A DNA stretch of 64,000 bases from assembly GCA_030710605.1 (NCBI GenBank), contig CP092874.1, forward strand, positions 71,824,555 through 71,888,554, given 5' to 3'. This document shows positions 9,001 through 21,000 of the stretch, one piece after another; the first letter of the stretch is position 1; every line of letters starts with the position of its first letter. The DNA comes from Cordylochernes scorpioides (taxonomy: Eukaryota; Arthropoda; Arachnida; Pseudoscorpiones; Chernetidae). The translations under genes were made by a program, and so were the position numbers. The notes under the pieces are model-generated. The model searched no databases, was not told where the DNA came from, and was given only the letters and a program-made list of their open reading frames with translations.

Positions 9001-12000
9001 CATGATTGATATCTACTTATTTGCACAAATGGGGATCACTTGATTCAACCTTATTTAGGTCACGAGTTTCAAGTTTTTCTAAAAGCTCCTCTTTTGGAAG
9101 ATGTAATGTACAAATATTTGATAAAACACAATTTTATAAATATATCCTAGGAAATTATTTGTTACTCAACTACTTCAAACCATACTTGAACAGTTCCTGA
9201 GAAGAAAAAAAAACCAAACATTTTCCAGGCACATTAAATCGTCCCAGAAATTGTAGAATGAGAAGCGATGGAAATTTTAAAACCATTTCTCAGGGTTCAG
9301 ATTTGGCATTCCAGTGAAAATTGAAGGGTTTCTGAAGGGTTGAAAGTGGCACCATTTCTCAGGGTTCTGATTGTGCTTTCCAGTGAAAATTGAAGGGTTT
9401 CTGAAGGGTTGAAAGTGGTACCATTTCTCAGGGTTCTGATTGAGCTTTCCAGTGAAAATAGAAGGGCTTCTGAAGGGTTGAAAGTGGTACCATTTCTCAG
9501 GGTTCTGATTGAGCTTTCCAGTGAAAATGGAAGGGCTTCTGAAGGGTTGAAAGTGGTACCCTTTCTCAGGGTTCTGATTGTGTTTTCCAGTGAAAATAGA
9601 AGGGCTTCTGAAGGGTTTAAAGTGGTACCATTTCTCAGAGTTCTGATTGAGCTTTCCAGTGAAAATAGAAGGGCTTCTGAAGTGTTGAAAGTGGTACCAT
9701 TTCTCAGGGTTCTGATTGTGCTTTCCAGTGAAAATAGAAGGGCTTCTGAAGTGTTGAAAGTGGTACCATTTCTTAGTGTTCTGATTGGGCTTACCAGTGA
9801 AAATAGAAGGGCTTCTGAAGTGTTGAAAGTGGTACCATTTCTCAGGGTTCTGATTGTGCTTTCCAGTGAAAATAGAAGGGCTTCTGAAGTGTTGAAAGTG
9901 GTACCATTTCTCAGTGTTCTGATTGGGCTTACCAGTGAAAATAGAAGGGCTTCTGAAGTGTTGAAAGTGGTACCATTTCTCAGTGTTCTGATTGGGCTTA
10001 CCAGTGAAAATAGAAGGGCTTCTGAAGTGTTGAAAGTGGTACCATTTCTCAGTGTTCTGATTGGGCTTACCAGTGAAAATAGAAGGGCTTCTGATGTGTT
10101 GAAAGTGGTACGTGTCCTTTTGGTCTCTGTCTCTTGTTTTTATCATAGTTCAATATTCTTGAGATTCTATTCCTTGGAGTCTTTGGCTTTTCTAATGGCT
10201 TGGGTGGCATTCGGCTTCTCCACCAGTTGTCACAGTAGTGATGCCATCGTTTAATTAAGATAAACAAAATATTTATGTTTTTATATTATTTATCAATAAG
10301 ACAACATTGGTTATACAATGATGCATTAGCACGTCATCTGTTATGAAAATTTGTAACTATTATAGACATGTATGATTCTTTAAAAAATAAAATAATTTCT
10401 ACTGTCCTTACAGCATTGGAAAAATTAGCCCTCCCATTATTTTTTCCAATGCAATAAGGGTAGTAGAAATTATTTTATTTTTTAAAAAAATCATACATCT
10501 CTATAATATTATATAAAAGGGCGTACCTGGATCTGTAAAGAAAAAAAAAGCAATTTTTTTCTTAAAATATTTCGAGAGATTGCTCCCTCTTTACCATTTT
10601 ATTGCACAGTGAATTTAATAAAATAATAGTTTTGAAATAGTTATACACCCCCCCCCCCCCCCCCTCAATGTACAAGGTAAATAAAACAGAAGTGGGGCCA
10701 ATTCATTAGCAGGTTAATTTTTTTAATCAATGATAAATAATTATTTAATAAATTATCAATTGACAAATCAACTTGAATATATGAAACTTATGTATCTAAA
10801 CAAACATGTACAATTTAGTATATACAGTAGAGTCTCTCATGAGTGACTCATCCCTTTTTTTATTTATTTATTTTATTGTTACAAAAAGCACCAAGTCCAA
10901 AGAACTATTGTGCTGTGCCAGTATTATTTACATATATATGATTAATTATTTACACGATGGATTAGTAGTGTTTTGTAAATTATTGTACAAATAGTTCTAA
11001 ACTTAACAAAGTTCTCATAAGATAGAGTATATACACAAAGAGAATTTGGTAATGTTTCAAAGTATCTACATACAATTTGATTAGTCAGAGGGCAAGTTAA
11101 AAGAAGATGCTCTGGTGATTCAACATCTAAGCGGCATTCACATGTTGGATCATTGATAACATTCAGTTTGAATAGGAAACTTAAGAAGGGTCCTTTGCCT
11201 GTTAAGAATAAAGTAGTGAATTTATCAGAAGAAATGAAATTTGGGACAGCAATTGGAGCAACCATCTCTCATGAACAACCACCTTGTAAGGCACGAACGA
11301 ATTTCCCCAGATTTACTACTATAGCGAATCTCCCATGAGAGTGTAGTATAATCAGGGGACCATTGAAGTTACACCAAGTTGCTTGTTTAGACCACACCAG
11401 TGTAGTATACTGTGGTGGTTAGTTACCACAAATCCTTTGTGACCAGGAGTTGCAGGAGTGTATGAAGTCAGTAACAGAAGAACTCCACCAGGAAGGCCGA
11501 CTGGACCACAGTCCATCTTGGCAGAGACTTCACTCCCAGCTCTCCCGCACCATCCAACTCTGTCAGCGCCACTCCGGGCAGCTGGCTGAGGATGACAAGA
11601 GGGTATGGCATTCTCTTTGTATGACAGAAGCCTGCTCACGGGGATTGGTCAATTCCCTGTAAGGGGCGTAACATTAGACTTAAAAAGAAATGCAGTTAAA
11701 CCTGTCTATAGCGCCCCCCCTCTTGGGACTCACCAAAATAGGGTGCTATAGACAAGTCACTTTTAATGTAAAATGTTTACATTTTAATGTTTAAATCAGA
11801 CGCTATAGAGAGGAAGGCGCTATTTAGAGGGGGAGCTATAGACAGGTTTAACTGTATAGAAATTTGTTCATTTCTGGCCACTCCGACCACTCAGTCTGAA
11901 AATTTGTACACTTGCATTGTTAATTGGACTGAATGAGTGCTAAAAGATCCATACTTCTATGTGATCTGAAAGGCAATTTAAAAATGTGTCCGTTCCTGGC

Positions 12001-15000
12001 CATTCTGACAATCGCGAAGGTTGAAAATCTGTCAACTTGCATTGTCATCAGATTCTAATAAGTGTACAAAATTTGAGATTTCTACGTGCTCTAAAAGTAT
12101 ATTAAATGTATTACAACATTTGTGGACAGACAGACATGGAGGCAAGTTAAATAAAAGCTTATAAAATAAGTCAAAACAGATGCTAACTAAGCACCATCTA
12201 TTGACCGTCTCCACAAACTACCTGACTAAGGTCGGTGACAAAGCTATGTCACCAACTTGGTGTTGTTATTGTTTTACTTATCCCTAGTGCACGTGGTACA
12301 GACCATGATAATCCTGGTGGGCAGAAGTAGGCGAATGCTTTGACTGTAAGTGCACCACATGTCTACACATGTGAAAAGCAATTCGACTTTGCACTTACAA
12401 ATGTGCCAGAGTCCCAGTTGGTTACTTGCACTCGCTGGTGGGGTTGGACTTTTGCAAGAATTGGGGGCCATTGGAGCATTTTTTTTTTTTTATCAGAAAA
12501 AAAGTGCCCAATACGGGAAACAAACCCGGGTCGTAGCAGTCGAAAACCTATGGTTTAGACCATCCTTCCACCAACCCCCTGGTGTTGTTATAGCAAGGTT
12601 CAACTGCAGTTGTGTAGAGAAACATATCTCCTGAGACTTTTTTTAAACAGAAAAATACCAAAATACAAGTAAATAAGACCTAATCCAAATAATTTAATAG
12701 TGTGTGACGTTTTGGCAACAGCATTGTCACCATCATTAGACAAAAGAATAAATTCATGATTGATTTAATTAATTATTTATTATTAATATTAAATAATATT
12801 TATTATTGATTGATTGATTTATTCTTTTTTCTGATGATGGTGACAATGGTGTTGCTGAAACGTCACACACTATTCTTCTTTCTTATCTCCACTCAATAAT
12901 ATTAGGTATCAAGATGTGACCCTTGATGGTGTCTGTTTGACAAACATCATGACTGGGTGAATTAAAATGCCTTTGTCATTTTTTTTTTTTTTTTTTTTGC
13001 TTATCCCTAGTACACGTGGTACAGGCCATGATAATCATGGTGGGTAGTTAGCGACTGCTTTTTACTGTAAGTGCACCACATGTCTACACATGTGAAAGCA
13101 GTTCGACTTTGCACTTACAAATGTGCCAGAGCCCCGTTTGGTTACTTGCACTCGCTGGTGGGGTTGGACTTTTGCAAGAATCAGGGGGCCATTGGAGCAT
13201 TTTTTTTTTTTTTTTTTTGTAAACAGAAAAAAGTGTCCAATGCGGGGATCGAACCCGGGTCGTAGTGGTCGTAAACCAAACGGTTTAACCAGCCTTCCAC
13301 CGACCATTGTCATTAAGACTGGGAGCACTACTCAATAGCAGGCCTACTTAGCTCCAAAAGAAATGGCCGCCACTTACATGAGGAACAGACGTCATGTGCA
13401 GCCACTCCTAACATGGAGTACAAACGCTGCTCATCCTGTGTCCCTGGATTAGGAGCCCTTACAGGATACTATCAGCCAGGCCAGCTGAGCCAAGGTATTT
13501 TAACGAGCTTGTTAATGCTCCCCCTCCTCCTTTTTCATCCAGGCTTGGGACCGGCAAAGGCAAAGTTCTTTGGATTAGGTCTTATTTACTTGTTTTATAA
13601 TCTATAATCCAAATTGTGTTTTATCAGAAAAAAACCAAGTTTTATGTAGATTCTAGGATGGTCTTTGTGCTACCATACTCTATAATGATTGTTGGTTTAT
13701 TTAGCAAATGTGGAGTGTGTTGTGTTGTCAGGCCCTGTGGTTCCCCATCCTGGAGATTCTACTCCATCCTCAGAGACAACACCGAGATCTCATGAAGCCT
13801 GAGGACAAAGAGGGTAAGTCCTCCATTGCAACAGTACCATATGACTTGAAATCATTTTTTTTTTGCCTATCCCTAGTACACATGGTACAGGCCATGATGG
13901 TGGGTAGAAGTAGGCGACTGCTTTTACTGTAAGTGCACCACATGTCTATACATGGGAAAATCAGTTCGACTTTACACTTACAAATGATATCAGTATGAAA
14001 GTGTTGAGTAAAGTATTTAGTTTGGGGGCTGGTATAAATGTGCCAGGTGGGAGTGTCAGTAATAAAACTGACCCCAACATAAGAGGAATTCTTCTTATAT
14101 TCTCAACCTTTTTATTTATTTGGATTAGGTCTTATTGCCTTGTGTATATAATCTATAATCCAAATTGTGCCTTATCATTTAGAGATAGGTAAATATTTTA
14201 ATTTTTTTCGGATATCCCCTATTGTTCAAATTCTCAGATAATATTTTGTCTCCAATAAAATTGTTAGGGGCCATGTCTATATAGAAATTTAAAAATTATA
14301 TCCAAGGATCTAAAGAGACAAGCGTCGCCTCTCCCTTCAAAATAGATGTCAAAACCAGACGCCATCTATTGACCATCGCCGCAAACTAGTGACCTCAGGT
14401 CGGTGACAAAGCCACAACACCAGCTTTGACAAACTGAAAAGCGTCCACCTAGAGACCATGGTTTCAGGCTAATGGCCCTCAGTGATAGATGGCGTCGGGT
14501 TTGGACGTCTATTTTGATGGGAGAGGTGACCCTTGTCTCTTTAGATCAATATCTTCCTGGCAAAATTTCCATCTATATATCCAAGGAATTATCGCAATTT
14601 TTCTTGATGTTTTCACATAAAATCCTTCTCCCAGTAAAACTTCATTATGTATTTGTATAATTTATCAGGGTGGGTATCCTTATGGAAGTTTTAAAGAAAT
14701 AGTTGAACCACTGTATTACGTCCAACTAAGCCTGTACTATGGCCCAACAACTGTACTATGGCCCAACTATGTCCACCACCTCTATACTATATCCAAGTAC
14801 TCCTAGCTACTGTATGGCCCAACCAAAGTATCTCACTAGATAGTTACCTTCTCCTTGCACGTCTGTTGGTAACTGGCATTCTTTGGTAGGATCGGGGCGG
14901 AGCAAGTCAACTGACGGCCAATCTCTTCCCAGACAACGGCTCTAGGGTTGTTTCTCTTCCCCCTGTGTAAATAGACACTTCTATTTACCTCTGAAATTTC

Positions 15001-18000
15001 CTTATTTAGTTCTTAAATAAAATCTTTCTTTCTAACTCAGGGTTTGCTTCTAGTTGTACACATTTTTGTGTAACTTTGTTGCTTGGCACTATCTTTCTAC
15101 CAGCTGAGAGATTTTCCCTCCCTGTTTGTGGCCAGTATGATTTTTGTATGTGAAATATGTCTTTAAAAGCTTTCATTCTAACTCAGGGTTGGCTTCTAGT
15201 TGTACTCATTTCTGTGTGACTTTGTTACTTGGCTTATCTTTCTACCTGCTGAGAGATTTTTTCTCTGTTTGTGGCCAGTATGATTTTTGTGCATGAAATA
15301 TATCTTTAAAAGCTTTCTTTCTAACTCAGGGTTTACTTCTAGTTGTACACATTTCTGTGTGGCTTTGTTACTTGGCTCTATCTTTCTACCTGCTGAGAGA
15401 TTTTTTCTCCCCGTTTGTGGCCAGTATGATTTTTTGTGTGTGAAATATGTCATTCAGTTAGCTATGCTTAATTAATCTTAAGGCTTGAGTCTAGTGAGTA
15501 AAGTTATGGCTTTATGTAAAATAAAAATTAATCCCTTGTAAACATAAGGTAATAAGACTAAATCCAAATAAGTAAGTGTGTGACATTTCAATAACAACGG
15601 TGTTACCGAAACCTCCAAATTTTACCTTATAATACCTTGTGAAATGAATAATTTTTATTCGTTTTTAAACCTTTTTTTAGATGGAACCAGATGAAAATCT
15701 GGTCACCTGCGGGTCTAGTCTATAAAGAGGGAGCCAAAAGCTTCCCCATGTGCACTAGGTGCAAAACCGAAGAGGCCACTCCCCAACATATACTAAATTG
15801 TATTGGAAAGGACAAAAGATCCCTGTACAGAGAACCAAGAAGAGTTCTTGAACTTCTTTATGAGTACAACCTCCAAGATCTTGTCTATAATTTAGACTAA
15901 TAAAAGGATAAGTAAAAAAAAAAAAAAAAACTTTATTTTTTTAAATCTTATTTTTTACTATTGAATTAATTTAGCCTAAGGCCTCTAAGGAAGCTAAGTC
16001 ACTTTAATTACAATGGACCTAAAACTTTTTACCAAAATTGGCTGGTCTAGGTTTGTAGCCTGGCTGCAATTCTACCCCCTAATTCTATCCTTTGGTTGAT
16101 AAAAAGGACCATCATGGTAAACATTGAGTTCTGCTTTGATTCATTTTTCATGATAAGGCACAATTTGGATTATAGATTATAATACAAAAAACTAAGACCT
16201 AATCCAAATAATTTAATAGCGTGCGACATTTCGGCAACAGCATTGTCACCATCATCAGATAAAAGGATAAATGTGAAAAAAATATCACAGCAAATTTTTA
16301 AATAGTACTGTTATCAAGTGTTTAAACAAGGTAACAAATAAGGAAAAATAGTTTTTTTTAACACAACTTTAATTCTAAGAAGAATATTTCAAGTTGTCTT
16401 GAAAAACTATTTTTCCTTATCTGTTATCTTGTTTAAACACTTGATAACAGTACTATTTAAGAACTTTCTGTGATATTTTTTTTCTCATTTATTCTTTTGT
16501 CTGATGATTGTGACAATGCTGTTGCCGAAACGTCACACGCTATTAAATTATCTGTAAAACGACACTTGAAGTTACACCGCATGAGTTTCTTTTCAATGAA
16601 AAATCACAATTTTATTTCAAGGTGAAATATCGACTATTTCTATCCTTTTTGGATGAGGTATGAAAGGGTGAATTATGAAGAGTAATGATGAACGGAAAAA
16701 TAAAAGTGTCCAGGAATGGGAATAGAACCCACAATGTTCCGCTTACCGGGGAGATGCCATGTCCACTAGGCTACCCTGGACGTATTTTTCCATTCGTAAA
16801 TGATACACAAAGTAACTTTAAAATACAATATAATACACTGCGGCCTGTGATTGTAAAACGACACTTGAAGTTACACCGCATGAGTTTCTTTTAAACGAAA
16901 AATCAAAATTTTATTTCAAGGTGAAATATCGACTATTTCTATCCTTTTTGGATGAGGTATGAAAGGGTGAATTATAAAGAGTAATGATGAACGGAAAAAT
17001 AAAAGTGTCCAGGGATGGGAATCGAACCCACAACGTTTCGCTTACCGGGCAGATGCCATGTCCACTAGGCTAAATTATCTGTGTTAGGTCTTATTTTCTA
17101 GGATTCATTTTTCAGTTATGATATATAGATAATTGAACTTTACCTGTGCTTGTCCAATCTCACAAGTGAGAAAATATCTTTATTTATGGAGCTGCTAACC
17201 AGAATGGATGATTTTTGAGCCCCGATGGACGCATAAAGCGGAATATATACAAGCACTATATACATTGCACTGTTGGAGGGGCCAGGGGATCATCGCCGGG
17301 TGAGGCCAGGAGAGCCGGAATGTAGAGGAGGATCAGGGGGGCAGGGTGGTGATCAGCGGAGATCAGGGGGAGGCAGAGACAAAAACCTCACCAGTGAATG
17401 CAATTTTCCAAACAGGGTTCTAACACTTTTAAGTGTAAAGTCAAATTGTTCACTACACACAAGTGGTATACTTGCAGTAAAAACAGTTTCTATTCACCTT
17501 ATCATGGCCTGTAAAATGTGTATATTTGGAAAAATAATGGTTAACTGATGGCATACTTTTCTGTGGATGTTGATGCTTCAACCAGAATGTTTGGCAACAT
17601 CTCAAATATCATCTTACCACACTCCCTGTTGTCGAAAGTTGTAACAAATTCCTAGTCAAGTTCCACAATTGATGAACCATGCCCTCCCATTTCAATTTTA
17701 TCTTTGCAGGTCTATAGAAATAATTATATTGAAAAGTTATGTTAATAATGATAAGGCACAATTTGGATTATTGATTATAAACACAAGGTAATTAGACCAA
17801 ATCCAAATAAATAATTAGTGTGTGACATTTCAGTTACAACGTTGTTACCATCTTCAGACAAAAGTACTGAATGTCTGAAACATGTACTGAAGTACTGAAA
17901 GTACTTTTGTCTGAAGATGGTAACAACGCTGTTACTGATACGTCACATATTAATTATTTATTTGGATTTGGTCTTATTACCTTGTGTTTATAATGTTAAT

Positions 18001-21000
18001 AATGTGTAAACTTTTTTTTATTTATGTTATGCTATGTTTACATTCATGCTTTTTTTCCCTTTTCAAGTTAAAAATATAGAATTGTAAACTCTAAATGATA
18101 GGTACAATTTGGATTAAAGGATATAAGCACAAAGTAATAAGACCAAATAAATAAATAGTGTGTGACGTTTCAGCGTTGTTATCATCTTCAGACAAAAAAA
18201 AAATTCTCATTCAGTACTTTTGTCTGAAGATGGTAACAACGCTGTTACTGAAATGTCACACACTATTTATTTATTTGGATTTGGTCTTATTACCTTGTGT
18301 TTGCAAACTCTAAAATTTAATGATTATTTTCAAAGCTTCTATATGAAGAGTACTCTTTGGCCCTCTCAAACTTCTCAATCAGAATTGAAGGTTCTTTAAG
18401 TTGTTGTTGTTGTCGTGTCCAAAGAAGAGTCTCAGATGTCTCCATGCATCTCCATCACAGCAGCAGCAATATCCACTATCTTGGGTGTGTAAAGCTGCTG
18501 CTCTGGGTCTAAGTCAATTTTCTGCAAGGCATAGTGATATAAAACCAGACAGATTACCTTGAACTCATATAAAAGAGGCAACTTCAGTCCAAACCTGTAC
18601 TTTGTTAATTTTAAGAGTATGAGAGGAACTCACAAAAATGTTTGTTTTTACTACATGTTTACTTAGCTTAGGTGTAATTTGGGAACCTATGGACATAAGC
18701 TTATAGGTCTGAAGAGATGCATACATATAATTACAAGCAAATGCATCAAACAATTGCAGAAGAGCATTACTCAATGCATTCCTCTTGTCATTATAAATAT
18801 AAACATCTGCAGACATATGTCCATAGGTTCCCTAAATGCCCCTAAGCTATACCTTCCATAGTAACTGCATGGTGTATTTAAGAGAGAAAAATAATCCAAT
18901 AATAGAATCCATAGTAACTGCATGGTGTATTTAAGAGAGAAAAATAATCCAATAATAGAATCCATAGTAACTGCATGGTGTATTTAAGAGAGAAAAATAA
19001 TCCAATAATAGAATCCATAGTAACTGCATGGTGTATTTAAGAGAAAAATAATCCAATAATAGAATCCATAGTAACTGCATGGTGTATTTAAGAGAAAAAT
19101 AATCCAATAATAGAATCCATAGTAACTGCATGGTGTATTTAAGAGAGAAAAATAATCCAATAATAGAATCCATAGTAACTGCATGGTGTATTTAAGAGAG
19201 AAAAATAACCCAATAATAGAATCCATAGTAACTGCATGGTGTATTTAAGAGAAAAATAATCCAATAATAGAATCCATAGTAACTGCATGGTGTATTTAAG
19301 AGAGAAAAATAATCCAATAATAGAATCCATAGTAACTGCATGGTGTATTTAAGAGAAAAATACTCCAATAATAGAATCCATAGTAACTGCATGGTGTATT
19401 TAAGAGAAAAATAATCCAATAATAGAATCCATAGTAACTGCATGGTGTATTTAAGAGAAAAATACTCCAATAATAGAATCCATAGTAACTGCATGGTGTA
19501 TTTAAGAGAAAAATAATCCAATAATAGAATCCATAGTAACTGCATGGTGTATTTAAGAGAAAAATACTCCAATAATAGAATCCATAGTAACTGCATGGTG
19601 TATTTAAGAGAAAAATAATCCAATAATAGAATCCATAGTAACTGCATGGTGTATTTAAGAGAAAAATAATCCAATAATAGAATCCATAGTAACTGCATGG
19701 TGTATTTAAGAGAAAAATAATCCAATAATAGAATCCATAGTAACTGCATGGTGTATTTAAGAGAAAAATAATTTAATAATAGAATCCATAGTAACTGCAT
19801 GGTGTATTTAAGAGAAAAATAATCCAATAATAGAATCCATAGTAACTGCATGGTGTATTTAAGAGAAAAATAATCCAATAATAGAATCCATAGTAACTGC
19901 ATGGTGTATTTAAGAGAAAAATAATTTAATAATAGAATCCATAGTAACTGCATGGTGTATTTAAGAGAGAAAAATAATTTAATAATAGAATCCATAGTAA
20001 CTGCATGGTGTATTTAAGAGAAAAATAATCCAATAATAGAATCCATAGTAACTGCATGGTGTATTTAAGAGAAAAATAATCCAATAATAGAATCCATAGT
20101 AACTGCATGGTGTATTTAAGAGAAAAATAATCCAATAATAGAATCCATAGTAACTGCATGGTGTATTTAAGAGAAAAATAATCCAATAATAGAATCCATA
20201 GTAACTGCATGGTGTATTTAAGAGAAAAATAATCCAATAATAGAATCCATAATAACTGCATGGTGTATTTAAGAGAGAAAAATAATCCAATAATAGAATC
20301 CATAGTAACTGCATGGTGTATTTAAGAGAAAAATAATCCAATAATAGAATCCATAGTAACTGCATGGTGTATTTAAGAGAGAAAAATAATCCAATAATAG
20401 AATCCATAGTAACTGCATGGTGTATTTAAGAGAAAAATAACCCAATAATAGAATCCATAGTAACTGCATGGTGTATTTAAGAGAAAAATAACCCAATAAT
20501 AGAATCCATAGTAACTGCATGGTGTATTTAAGAGAGAAAAATAATCCAATAATAGAATCCATAGTAACTGCATGGTGTATTTAAGAGAAAAATAATCCAA
20601 TAATAGAATCCATAGTAACTGCATGGTGTATTTAAGAGAAAAATAATCCAATAATAGAATCCATAGTAACTGCATGGTGTATTTAAGAGAGAAAAATAAC
20701 CCAATAATAGAATCCATAGTAACTGCATGGTGTATTTAAGAGAAAAATAATCCAATAATAGAATCCATAGTAACTGCATGGTGTATTTAAGAGAGAAAAA
20801 TAATCCAATAATAGAATCCATAGTAACTGCATGGTGTATTTAAGAGAAAAATAACCCAATAATAGAATCCATAGTAACTGCATGGTGTATTTAAGAGAAA
20901 AATAATCCAATAATAGAATCCATAGTAACTGCATGGTGTATTTAAGAGAAAAATAATCCAATAATAGAATCCATAGTAACTGCATGGTGTATTTAAGAGA

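Larger units (their letters stand above)
12662..13624. mobile_element. Hammerhead-like foldback family B split by nested SINEs
   Basis: Left arm at 12662-12745 and right core ctgatgatggtgaca…gaaacgtcac near 12829-12868. The right end resumes at 13574 (ggattaggtcttatt…ccaaattgtg). Flanking near-duplication cagaaaaataccaa / cagaaaaaaaccaa. Interrupted by 12875-13573. Confidence 0.75.

Noticed and set aside
9277-10254. Overlapping frames of about 285 codons on both strands
   Set aside because: Product of the 69-bp tandem repeat; both strands are equally open.
13705-13731. Extended VPS8 exon from the upstream acceptor
   Set aside because: It would insert nine residues before the conserved ALWFPILE block; kept only as an alternative.
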